Shown here in pieces: positions 39,496 to 47,547 of a stretch of DNA of 64,000 nucleotides. Every line of letters begins with the position of its first letter. The stretch's first letter is position 1. The notes beneath the pieces are model-generated. The model had not been told where the DNA came from. It did not search any database and was given only the letters and a program-made list of their open reading frames with translations. This DNA comes from Nitrospirillum pindoramense. Its GTDB lineage: Bacteria; Pseudomonadota; Alphaproteobacteria; Azospirillales; Azospirillaceae. Both the position numbers and the translations under genes were made by a program. The DNA is taken from assembly GCF_007827955.1 (NCBI RefSeq), contig NZ_VITR01000008.1, forward strand, positions 1 through 64,000. Reading direction: 5' to 3'.

Positions 39496-40503
39496 TCACC
39501 CCCCGCGCAACAGCTGCATCACCCGGGCGCGGAGGCGGCCGTAATTGCCCGCCTTCAGGGGACCCAGCACCCCATGCTGCTCCGCCGGCAGGTGGGCCAG
39601 AGGATGGCCCTGGGGGCGGAAGACGTAATGGTCGAAGAAGGCCCGCCAGGCCTGGCGCTCCGCTTCCGGCCGTTCGGCCAGGGTGATCATGGCCAGGAGC
39701 AGGCTGGTGAAGGGCGCGTCCGGCCCGGCGGCGAAGGCATCCCACCAATAGTTGACCATGCCGTTGAACGGGGCCGTAGCCTCCACCTGGTGCCACCACA
39801 GCTTGGGCAGGAACAGGGCATCGCCCGGATTGAGGTCCGCCACCAGCGCCTGGTCGCGAATGGCCTGGAACCGGGGATAGGCGGGGTTGTCGGGGTCGGA
39901 CGCCGCCAGGCTGACCGGCTGGCCGGACAGGGTGTTGTCGATGGGCCCGACGTAGAGATCGCCGACCGCCGAGGGCGGGTACAGGGTGAAGCGCCGCGTC
40001 CCGGCCACGATGCACGCCAGGTTCTCGAAGGCGTCGTAATGGGTGGCGACGCGGGAGGCATGGCCCAGCCAGATGCGCCCAGCGACGCCGGGTGGCAACA
40101 GGGGCATGACGTTTTCCGTCGTGAAGCCCGGCAAATGGTCGTCCAGCGCCAGGGAGCCGGCGTACAGCGTCGGGGCGTTCGGATCGTCCAGCGCCTGCAC
40201 CATCTGGTCCAGCGCCTCGGCCAGGCGCAGGGTCCGGCGCTCGAAATTGAAGCCCTTGAGGCCATCGGCGTAGAAATACCGGCCCCGGATGTCCGGCGGG
40301 CCGACGAAGGTTTCCATCGCGATGCCGGGTCCGAAGCGGGCGAGGTAATCGCGCAAGGCGCCAGGGCCCCCCTGGTCCACCGCCGGCCAGTGGGCCACCA
40401 GATCGCGCAGCACCAGGGGCCGGCAGGCGGTCACCACCTCTTCCCGGAACTGATCCGCGGAGATGAGCGTGCGGCCGTCGCGTTCGTCGACAGCCGACGT
40501 CAT
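39496..40503 (-). CDS. Cupin-8/JmjC-like putative Fe(II)/2-oxoglutarate oxygenase
   Basis: A 335-residue cupin-like protein of the type found beside SapC and tryptophan halogenases. THYDAFENL provides the HxD of the Fe(II) triad, RFTLYPP follows as in JmjC/FIH-like folds, and LPKLWWHQVEA supplies the distal His. This pattern suggests a 2-oxoglutarate-dependent hydroxylase, though no activity is proven for this group. Its ATG overlaps the SapC stop by four bases, so SapC and this protein are coupled. It is convergent with halogenase 1. Confidence 0.85.
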   Translation of the reverse strand: MTSAVDERDGRTLISADQFREEVVTACRPLVLRDLVAHWPAVDQGGPGALRDYLARFGPGIAMETFVGPPDIRGRYFYADGLKGFNFERRTLRLAEALDQMVQALDDPNAPTLYAGSLALDDHLPGFTTENVMPLLPPGVAGRIWLGHASRVATHYDAFENLACIVAGTRRFTLYPPSAVGDLYVGPIDNTLSGQPVSLAASDPDNPAYPRFQAIRDQALVADLNPGDALFLPKLWWHQVEATAPFNGMVNYWWDAFAAGPDAPFTSLLLAMITLAERPEAERQAWRAFFDHYVFRPQGHPLAHLPAEQHGVLGPLKAGNYGRLRARVMQLLRGG

Positions 40504-41192
40504 GGCGCCGCCGTCAGCCGCTTGTTCTTGCGCTCCGCCATCAGGGGGATGTGCTTCAGCGACGCGATCATCAGATAGATCAGCTGCATGTAGCCCCGGC
40601 GGAACAGGTCCAGCACCGCCGCGTCGGGCAGGGCGCGCAGGGCGTCACGGTCGATGGTGTACAGGCCGTCGAGTTGCAACTGGCTGCCGTCGTCGAAGCT
40701 GAGGCTGATGTCGATGGGCTCGATCAGCTTCAGGCCGATCAGCGTGTCGATGAAGCGCTTGGTCCGCTCCAGCCCCGGGCGCAGTTCCTGCATCGCGGCG
40801 ATGATGCCCTTCAGATAGGGCGTCATCTCGCCATTGGCGCCAAACAGGGGTTCACCCACGTCCCGGCCGACCCGGGCGTCGTCCAGGTCGATGCCCAGGT
40901 CGTCGCCCACGGTGTAGAAGGGGCCGCGCTGAAGATTGAGGGGACGATAGCCCTGCCAGCCCTCCTGGGTCAGGAACAGGTTCTCGTTCTGCTGGAAACC
41001 CAGCACGGCGCCGCACAGGAAGGCGCCGGTTTCCGCATCCTTGGAAAACAGGATGGGGCACTGGACGGCCAGCAGCGGGAACTCGGCCACGATGACGGCG
41101 ACGAAATGCTTGGCATCGAAGGCGGGGCTGGCCTTGGCCTTCACATGCAGATCGCGGTGGGTGTGGGCGTTGACGATGGCGATGTTGGTCAT
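40500..41192 (-). CDS. SapC-family protein
   Basis: A 230-residue SapC-like protein (the family is named after a Campylobacter S-layer-associated gene). Recognisable segments are FVAVIVAEFPLLAVQCPILF, GFQQNENLFL, QRGPFY and LDGLYTIDRDALRALPD, ending in LMIASLKHIP. No signal peptide or catalytic residues are evident, and the molecular function of the family is unknown. It recurs with TonB receptors, cupin-like proteins and halogenases. It lies 14 bases downstream of halogenase 2 and overlaps the next gene by four bases. Confidence 0.85.
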   Translation of the reverse strand: MTNIAIVNAHTHRDLHVKAKASPAFDAKHFVAVIVAEFPLLAVQCPILFSKDAETGAFLCGAVLGFQQNENLFLTQEGWQGYRPLNLQRGPFYTVGDDLGIDLDDARVGRDVGEPLFGANGEMTPYLKGIIAAMQELRPGLERTKRFIDTLIGLKLIEPIDISLSFDDGSQLQLDGLYTIDRDALRALPDAAVLDLFRRGYMQLIYLMIASLKHIPLMAERKNKRLTAAP

Positions 41193-41206
41193 GGGTCCCG
41201 TCAGGC

Positions 41207-42742
41207 TCAGATCGATTGCATGCCGTGGTCGCGGATCTTGCGGACCAGGTCGCGGTTCTTGGGCAGGTTGGCGCGCATCTTTTGCGCCATGGCCGCGTTC
41301 TCCTCCAAGATACGGCTGGCCAGGGTGGTGTCGGCGCCGTTCTCGGCCGGGTCCACCTCGGTGCGGAACCCCATGCCGTACAGCACATATTGATAGCTGG
41401 CGGCGGGGAACACCTCCTCCAGCCGATCGAACTCATCCAGGAACCACGGGGCGCGGTATTTCCACAGCCGCAGCAGGTCCTGCAAGCGCGCAGGGACGGA
41501 GGCGGGATCGACATTGTCCCGCCAGAAGGCCGTGTCCGTCCGCTGGGTCAGGACGTAATGCAGCTTCAGGAAGTCAATGATGCGGCCCCAGCGATAGCGC
41601 GTCACCTCGTTGAAGCGGCGGGCCACGATGTCCATGACGCTGCGACGCGCGGGCAGCTGTTCGGCGATGATCTTGGCCGACAGTTCGATCAGCATGATGG
41701 CGGAGGCCTCCAGCGGTTCCAGGAACCCGGCGGCCAGCCCCACGGCCACGCAATTGTTTTTCCAGAACGTCTCGCGGTGGCCGCCGCGGATGGGGATTTT
41801 GCGCGCCTCGGCCTGCGTGCCGGCATAGCGCGCCAGTTCGGCCCGCGCCGCCTCTTCATCAATATGGTCGCTGGAATAGACGTAGCCCAGCCCGCGCCGG
41901 GTGGGCAGGGCGATGTCCCAGATCCAGCCGGCCGACTGGGCGGTGGCGATGGTCTGCGACGCCATGGGGGCGTCCGCGGTCTCATAGGGGACCTGCACGG
42001 CCAGGGCCGTATCGCAGAACAGCACGTCGCGGCATTCCTTGAATCCCACGCCCAGGGTCTTGCCGATCAGCAGGGCGTGGAAGCCGGTGCAATCCACGAA
42101 CAGGTCACCGGCGATCTCGCCCGACTGTACGGTCACCAGGCTGGTGATGTCGCCGTTCTCATCCTGCCGGACCTCGGTCACATCGGCCAGGATATGGTGG
42201 ACCCCCAGCTTCTCCGTGCAATGCCGCTGCATGAAGCTGGCGAACTTGCCGGCGTCCAGGTGATAGGCGTAGTTGGCCAGCCCCCTGTATTCGGGGGTGG
42301 CGATGGTCTTGGGCGCCAAGCCTTCCTCGCAGATGCTCTCCTGCGGGCAGACGGCGGCGGAAAAGGTCCGCCCCCGCGCGTCCTGCAGCCAATGGGGTGC
42401 CAGGTTCACCTGCGACCAGCCATGGGGCAGCATCAGCGGATGGTAATAGGCGTCGTCCGCGGCGCCGGTGGTCCAGCCCACGAATTTGCCGCCTTGCTTG
42501 AAGGCGGTGTCGCAATGGCGGAAGAATTCCGTCTCCGACACGCCCATCTTTTCCAGCGTGGTGCGCATGGTGGGCCACGTGCCCTCGCCCACGCCGATGA
42601 TGGCGACGTTGGGCGATTCCACCAAGGTCACCTTGAAGCCGGCGGCCATGCGCGCCTTGTGCCGGGCGGCGACGATGCCGGCGGTCAGCCAGCCGGCGGT
42701 GCCGCCGCCGACGATGACGATATGCTGGATGGGACGGTCCAT
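41207..42742 (-). CDS. Flavin-dependent (tryptophan-type) halogenase 2
   Basis: A 511-residue halogenase from the ATG at 42742. FAD motif GGGTAGWLTA, GVGEGTWPTMR, K82 in DTAFKQGGKF, and GFLEPLEASAIML are present. The WxWxIP signature is altered to WIWDIAL, with Ala in place of Pro, a variation not seen in halogenase 1. The two proteins are only distantly related in the middle regions (this one has HGWSQVNLAPHWL and a Cys-containing insert). It lies between the TonB receptor and SapC on the same strand and is probably part of their operon. Halogenating activity on a cell-surface or imported indole or glycan-linked substrate is speculative. Confidence 0.9.
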   Translation of the reverse strand: MDRPIQHIVIVGGGTAGWLTAGIVAARHKARMAAGFKVTLVESPNVAIIGVGEGTWPTMRTTLEKMGVSETEFFRHCDTAFKQGGKFVGWTTGAADDAYYHPLMLPHGWSQVNLAPHWLQDARGRTFSAAVCPQESICEEGLAPKTIATPEYRGLANYAYHLDAGKFASFMQRHCTEKLGVHHILADVTEVRQDENGDITSLVTVQSGEIAGDLFVDCTGFHALLIGKTLGVGFKECRDVLFCDTALAVQVPYETADAPMASQTIATAQSAGWIWDIALPTRRGLGYVYSSDHIDEEAARAELARYAGTQAEARKIPIRGGHRETFWKNNCVAVGLAAGFLEPLEASAIMLIELSAKIIAEQLPARRSVMDIVARRFNEVTRYRWGRIIDFLKLHYVLTQRTDTAFWRDNVDPASVPARLQDLLRLWKYRAPWFLDEFDRLEEVFPAASYQYVLYGMGFRTEVDPAENGADTTLASRILEENAAMAQKMRANLPKNRDLVRKIRDHGMQSI

Positions 42743-42841
42743 GAAGGCATCCTGGGTCTGGGGTGCCGTCCCGCCTCCCTGACGGGGTCCTCGGCAACCG
42801 ATTTTGCGCCAGTGTAGGGCCTTTCCCCTGTCGCTCCAGAG

Positions 42842-42876
42842 GGAAAAAAGGGGCCGCCACGTGCCACGGCGGCCCC
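42842..42876 (-). terminator. Rho-independent terminator after TonB receptor
   Basis: Arms GGGGCCGCC (42850-42858) and GGCGGCCCC (42868-42876), read on the minus strand, form a 9-bp GC stem followed by TTTTTTCCC. It lies 36 bases past the TonB receptor stop and 100 bases before halogenase 2. It may attenuate read-through into the halogenase operon. Confidence 0.8.
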
Positions 42877-42911
42877 CGGAGGTCAGGAGGAAGGTACGCT
42901 CACAAACAAAC

Positions 42912-45860
42912 TCAGTACTTGAAGTGGGCGCCGATGGTGTACCGCTGCCCATAGGCGACGGCATCCAGCAGCTGTTCCTTGTACCGGCCGTGGGTCGAGT
43001 AGGTCTCGTTGCTCAGGTTCAAGGCTTCGAAGTAGACGCTCACATACTGGTTGATGTCGTAGCTGGTGCTGAAATCCACTTCCCAGGCCGGATCGACGAA
43101 GGTCGGCTCGGACCCGAAGATGGAGCCGCCCTGCGCCTGGCCGAAGTGGTCCAGGTACTCATCACGCCAGTTGACGGCGATGCGCGCCTGGAAGCCGTAC
43201 TTGTCGAAGAAGCCGACGAAGTTGGCGGAGTTGGCCAGGCCCGTGACCGCGAAGTTGCTGACCGCCAGGTTCAACGGGTCGTAGGGCTTGTTGGTGCCGA
43301 CGACGGTGGCGTTGGCCTGGAAGCCGAAGCCGGTGTCATCAAACACATGCTGGACGGACATTTCCAGGCCATAGACCTCGGCGGTTGGTCCATTGACGTA
43401 GGTGCTATAGCTGTACTGCACGTCGTGGCCCGTGGTCGGATCGATGACGCCGGCGAAGCTCTTCTGCGACGTGCCGCCGATCACGAAGTTGCTGACGCTC
43501 TTCATGAAGCCATCCAAGGCGACGTAGGAGTTACGCTGGTAATAATACTCGGCACCAATATCCAGGTTATCCGACAAGTAGGGCATCAGGTTGGGATTGC
43601 CGCCTGAGGCCGATACCGTGCCAACGCGCTGCGTGGAAATACTGTACACCGGAGTCATGTTGTTGAGTGGCGGACGGGTCAGGGTGCGCGACGCGTTGAA
43701 GCGCACTTGCAGGTCGTCCGTGACGCCCAAGGTCAGATCCAGGTTAGGCAGCATGTACTGGTAATTGTTGGTGCCCTCGACCGTGCTGACGGGGCCGTAG
43801 GCCACCGTGAACGCGGTCTTGTCGCCCGGGGTCACGGTGAAGGCGGTTGGAGTTTGGCCCAGACCGGAAGAAATGACATGGGTGATTTCCTCACGGACGC
43901 CGAGATTCACCTTCAACGGCATGTTGGCCACATCGGTCTTGAACGTCGCCGCGACATAGGGGGCGTAGGTTTCTTCTTCGATGTTCCGCTTGGAGCCTGG
44001 CGACAGGATCAGGCGATAGGTGCCGTCGAAGGGCGGGGTGCAGCAGCCATAATTGAAGCCCGGGATGTTCTTGGTCTGCGGATTGCCCAGGGATTGCAGG
44101 TAGTTCAGGATCTGGCCCGGGTTGGCCATCAGGATCTGCGAGGGCAGGTTGCCGTTGTTGGCGAAGCCGGGGATGAAGTTGGCGGTGCTGAAGGTCTGGG
44201 TGAACCAGCTCTGCGGCAGCGCCACGCCGGTGGGCGAACCCGACGCCGGACCATACCCGCTGTACGCCTGCCAATTGCTGTTGGTGAAGGTGTCGTAGCT
44301 GGCCAGGTCTTCCTTGTTGTCGATGTACTGCATGCCGAAGCGGATGGTGGTGTCGCCACTTTTCCACTGGCCTTCGACCTTGCCCTGGTCGATGACGTTG
44401 TAGTTGCGCGTCGACGTCATTGGGAAGACGTGCGACCCGATGAAGCCGTTGGTGAACTGCGACGTGTTACCACCGGGCCCGTAGACGGTGGGATAGGGCA
44501 GGGCGCCGGCCGCGACGCCGGTGATGCCCACGTTGTTGGTGTTGATGCAGGTGCCGCTGGCGCACGAGCCGTAGCCGACATCGGCGTCCAGGCTGGTCAG
44601 CTGATCGCCCGGATTTTGCCAGGATTCGGACCGCGCCGCATCGACCGTGACGGTCCAGTTATTGGTCGGCGTCCACTTGACGTTCAGGCCATACAGGTTG
44701 TTCTGCAGAACCTGGCTGTTGTACTGCGCCTGGAAATCGGTGGGCGTGTTGGGCTGAACGAAGTCAATCACCGACCCGTTGCTGTTCAGCTTCACGTTCT
44801 GCATATTTTTTGAGTTGAACCAGATGCTATAGCCGTACTGGTTCTGGTGCGCGTCCTCGCGCTGGAAGTCATCGTTCAAGGTGACTTCGATTTGGTCGGA
44901 CGGCTGCCACTGCAAGGCCAGGCGGGCGGATTTGCGGATGGTATCGCTGTGTTCCTGGTAGATGCCATAGTCCTGGATGAACCAAGCGGGGGTGCCCTCT
45001 TTGACTCCGGGCGCCAAGCTGGCGAAATGATAATTGACTGGATCTGTAACGGGGGAGGTGGCGGTGGTGCCGATCCAACCCTGGTTGTTCACATGGTTGC
45101 CACGGGTCTGGGTTTCGTTGAAACCGCCGGCCAGCAAGATGCCAAAGGTGTTGTGGGCGAAGGTGTCGCTGACCATCAGGGCGCCGTTGGGCGAGGCGCC
45201 GTCCGCGTCGGTGGCGTAGGTGCCGGAAACGGAGCCGGCGGCCCGGAAGCCGGGATGATCCAGCGGCTTGGGGAACTTGATGTTCACCGTGGCGCCGATG
45301 GCGCCCGCCGACAGGGAGGCGTCCGGTGACTTCAGCACGTCGATCTGGCCGATAAAGTCGGAACTGACGGAGCTGAAGTCGAAACCGCGGCCGGAACTGG
45401 CGGCCGAGGCGGAAACGCGGCCGTCGAACAGCGTTTCGTTGAAGCTGGGGCCGAAGCCGCGCACCGTGATGGCGGTGGCGTCACCGGTGGAGGTGGGCAC
45501 GCCGCCCATGCTGCTGGTGCCGCGGCTGATGGACACGCCGGGAATGCGCTGCATCGAGGCCGCGACGTTGGAATCGGGGAACTTGCCGATATCCTCCGCC
45601 GAAATGGCGTCGACGATGCCGTTCGCCTCGCGCTTGATATCGAGGTTACGTTGTAGAGAGCCGATGATGCCGGTGACGACGATGTCTTCCAGCGTGTCGG
45701 AATTGCCGCCGCCCTGTGCCGGGCTGGCCTGTGTTGTTTGCGCGAACGCGGGCGCGCTCAGTCCCGCAAGGGCCGCCAGCGAGACGCCGGCAAGAACAGC
45801 CTTGCGAACAGTCAGCGCCGTTGACTTGGACGCTCCCATTTTTCTTTGTAGCTTCACCAT
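42912..45860 (-). CDS. TonB-dependent receptor, Caulobacter type
   Basis: A 982-residue outer-membrane transporter. The start at 45860 has GGGAGGGA upstream; an extension to 45938 is unlikely. The signal peptide (VLAGVSLAALAGLSAPAFAQ) is followed by a TonB-box-like TLEDIVVTG and the plug domain with DAISAEDIGKFPDSNVAASM and RIPGVSISRG, the diagnostic segment of the large Caulobacter/Xanthomonas glycan receptor group. A beta-barrel to the C-terminal YTIGAHFKY (aromatic last residue) follows. It probably takes up an oligosaccharide or glycoconjugate by proton-motive energy. A LacI-type operator overlaps its promoter region, and halogenase 2, SapC and the cupin gene lie downstream. Confidence 0.93.
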   Translation of the reverse strand: MVKLQRKMGASKSTALTVRKAVLAGVSLAALAGLSAPAFAQTTQASPAQGGGNSDTLEDIVVTGIIGSLQRNLDIKREANGIVDAISAEDIGKFPDSNVAASMQRIPGVSISRGTSSMGGVPTSTGDATAITVRGFGPSFNETLFDGRVSASAASSGRGFDFSSVSSDFIGQIDVLKSPDASLSAGAIGATVNIKFPKPLDHPGFRAAGSVSGTYATDADGASPNGALMVSDTFAHNTFGILLAGGFNETQTRGNHVNNQGWIGTTATSPVTDPVNYHFASLAPGVKEGTPAWFIQDYGIYQEHSDTIRKSARLALQWQPSDQIEVTLNDDFQREDAHQNQYGYSIWFNSKNMQNVKLNSNGSVIDFVQPNTPTDFQAQYNSQVLQNNLYGLNVKWTPTNNWTVTVDAARSESWQNPGDQLTSLDADVGYGSCASGTCINTNNVGITGVAAGALPYPTVYGPGGNTSQFTNGFIGSHVFPMTSTRNYNVIDQGKVEGQWKSGDTTIRFGMQYIDNKEDLASYDTFTNSNWQAYSGYGPASGSPTGVALPQSWFTQTFSTANFIPGFANNGNLPSQILMANPGQILNYLQSLGNPQTKNIPGFNYGCCTPPFDGTYRLILSPGSKRNIEEETYAPYVAATFKTDVANMPLKVNLGVREEITHVISSGLGQTPTAFTVTPGDKTAFTVAYGPVSTVEGTNNYQYMLPNLDLTLGVTDDLQVRFNASRTLTRPPLNNMTPVYSISTQRVGTVSASGGNPNLMPYLSDNLDIGAEYYYQRNSYVALDGFMKSVSNFVIGGTSQKSFAGVIDPTTGHDVQYSYSTYVNGPTAEVYGLEMSVQHVFDDTGFGFQANATVVGTNKPYDPLNLAVSNFAVTGLANSANFVGFFDKYGFQARIAVNWRDEYLDHFGQAQGGSIFGSEPTFVDPAWEVDFSTSYDINQYVSVYFEALNLSNETYSTHGRYKEQLLDAVAYGQRYTIGAHFKY

Positions 45861-45945
45861 ATTATCCCTCCCTAGTCTTAAAAAGACGGTTTTGTTTGTG
45901 ATATGCCGAAACGGGGCAGATAAATACGGGCACGCCAACAGTTTC

Positions 45946-45959
45946 TGTTAGCGCTATCA
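45946..45959. promoter_or_regulatory. LacI-family operator upstream of TonB receptor
   Basis: TGTTAGCGCTATCA is a near-perfect 14-bp palindrome around the central AGCGCT core typical of LacI-family operators in alphaproteobacteria and Xanthomonas. It lies 86 bases upstream of the receptor start, next to a minus-strand TATAAATATGAT that could be the -10, as expected for repression. No LacI gene is in the window. Confidence 0.6.
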
Positions 45960-46096
45960 TATTTATATGCAAAATACCGCGTAAGGCTTATGTCATACAG
46001 GCAGGCGGCATCATTTGCCGGCCTGCGTTCCTCCTCCCGTTCGCTAGAGTAATTCTAAAGCCACCACTGTCGTGGCAAGCCCCCAACCCTATGCAA

Positions 46097-46110
46097 TGGT
46101 AACGCTACCA
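46097..46110. promoter_or_regulatory. Second LacI-type operator
   Basis: TGGTAACGCTACCA has exact 5-bp arms TGGTA/TACCA and resembles the operator at 45946. It lies 138 bases away, within the same divergent promoter region, a spacing that would allow repression of either the receptor or the CE2 esterase, or looping. Confidence 0.55.
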
Positions 46111-46410
46111 CAGGGTGTGGGTAGGGGCGACAAAAATCTGAACATTGCGAATTTGGGGGCGTAAGTGTGTCATTTGCACCATCATTCCGGGCGCCAATGG
46201 GTGGGTGGCGGCGGTTTCACGGGCGCTTTTCTGGCCCCGACGGCAGCATTGGAGCGGGACTCAGGCGTTTTTGACCGGCTCCCGGCAGGGCCCCACGACC
46301 GCGCGGCGTCATCCGCCGTTCCGGGCTGGAAGCCGGCCGTCGGTATCGTTACTCTCCGGCGGCTTTGCCTGGTGAGGGCGCCCAAGGAAGGGCGGTTGGG
46401 AGGATCAGCG

Positions 46411-47538
46411 GTGAAATCTCTGTTCGTTTTGACGATGGCGGTCGCCTTGGCGGCGGGGCCGGTCCTGGCTGGTGAAGCCGTTCCGAAGGTCGAGCCGGTC
46501 GCCGACCTGCCGTCAGGTGCCGCCCCGCTTGCCAGCCGTATTGGTGGCCGGGTGCTGGCGGACGGTTCCGATGGCGGCTTTCGTCGCCAGTGGCCGGGCA
46601 CGTATGTGGAAACTCGGTTTCGCGGCGCGTCGGCGCTGTTCCGTATCGGGCCCGGGGATGTCAGCCTGCGTGTCAGCGTCGACGGTGGCGCGCCGGTCGC
46701 GCTGGTGAAGCCCGCGCCGGGAGTCTACCGCGTCGCCGGGCTGCGCGCCGGCGCGCACACGCTGCGTGTGGACACGGCCAGCGAAACCCAGGCTGGCCCC
46801 AGCACCTTCGGCGGCTTTTACGCCCCGGCGGGTGTCACCGCGCTGCCCCTGCCGGCTCGCACCCGGCAGATCGAGTTCATTGGCGATAGCCACACCGTGG
46901 GCTATGGCAACACGGCGGACCAGACCGCCTTCCAGGCGACGTGCACGGTGGCGGAGGTGTGGAACACCACCGACACCTCGCAGGGGATCGCGCCGCGCCT
47001 GGCCGGCCGCTACGGCGCCGACTATCAGGTGAACGCCATTTCCGGTCGGGGCATCGTGCGCAATTACAATGGCTTCGCCGCCGATACCCTGCCGGAAGCC
47101 TACCCCTACACCCTGTTCGACCATGCCATCCGTTATGAAGATGCGGCCTGGCATCCCCAGGTCATCGTCATCGCCCTGGGCACCAACGACTTCACCACGC
47201 CGCTGCATGCGGGGGAGAAGTGGGCGACGCGCGACGCCCTGCACGCGGATTACGAGGCGACGTATGTGCGCTTCGTCCAGGGCCTGCGCGCCCGTAACCC
47301 GCAGGCCTATTTCCTGTTGTGGGCGACCGACATGGCCGACGGCGAGATCAGGGACGAGGTGGCGAAGGTGGCGGAGAAACTGCAGGCGGCTGGTGAGCGC
47401 CGCGTGGCCTTCCTGCCCATGCATAACATCGCCTTCACCGGCTGCCACGCCCACCCCAGCCTGGCGGACGACGCCAAGATCGCCCAGGCGCTGGGTGATT
47501 ATATGGATGCCCATCCCGACGTCTGGTCGGGGAAGTGA
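46411..47538 (+). CDS. Exported CE2-like SGNH carbohydrate esterase
   Basis: A 375-residue product from a GTG start with GGGAGGA six bases upstream. A signal peptide (VLTMAVALAAGPVLAG) is followed by an N-terminal beta-sandwich (WPGTYVETRFRGASA, typical of CE2 esterases) and a C-terminal SGNH domain. The nucleophile is S160 in FIGDSHTVGYGN, block III is ALGTNDF, and the catalytic His is in CHAHPSLADD. CE2 enzymes remove acetyl groups from xylan, mannan or glucomannan. It is divergent from the TonB receptor across a region with LacI-type operators, consistent with a shared polysaccharide regulon (inference). Confidence 0.85.
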   Translation: MKSLFVLTMAVALAAGPVLAGEAVPKVEPVADLPSGAAPLASRIGGRVLADGSDGGFRRQWPGTYVETRFRGASALFRIGPGDVSLRVSVDGGAPVALVKPAPGVYRVAGLRAGAHTLRVDTASETQAGPSTFGGFYAPAGVTALPLPARTRQIEFIGDSHTVGYGNTADQTAFQATCTVAEVWNTTDTSQGIAPRLAGRYGADYQVNAISGRGIVRNYNGFAADTLPEAYPYTLFDHAIRYEDAAWHPQVIVIALGTNDFTTPLHAGEKWATRDALHADYEATYVRFVQGLRARNPQAYFLLWATDMADGEIRDEVAKVAEKLQAAGERRVAFLPMHNIAFTGCHAHPSLADDAKIAQALGDYMDAHPDVWSGK

Positions 47539-47547
47539 GGGCCGGCC

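Larger units (their letters stand above)
45861..46410. other. Divergent intergenic region, TonB receptor / CE2 esterase
   Basis: This 550-bp stretch has no convincing gene; a weak 76-codon reading frame at 46145-46375 lacks a ribosome-binding site and recognisable features. It contains the two LacI-type operators described separately and AT-rich promoter-like sequence at 45880-45990. The part from 46160 to 46400 is GC-rich with nothing recognisable in it. Confidence 0.4.

Noticed and set aside
46145-46375. 76-codon plus-strand frame in the TonB receptor/CE2 gap
   Set aside because: No ribosome-binding site or recognisable sequence; lies in the promoter region between divergent genes.
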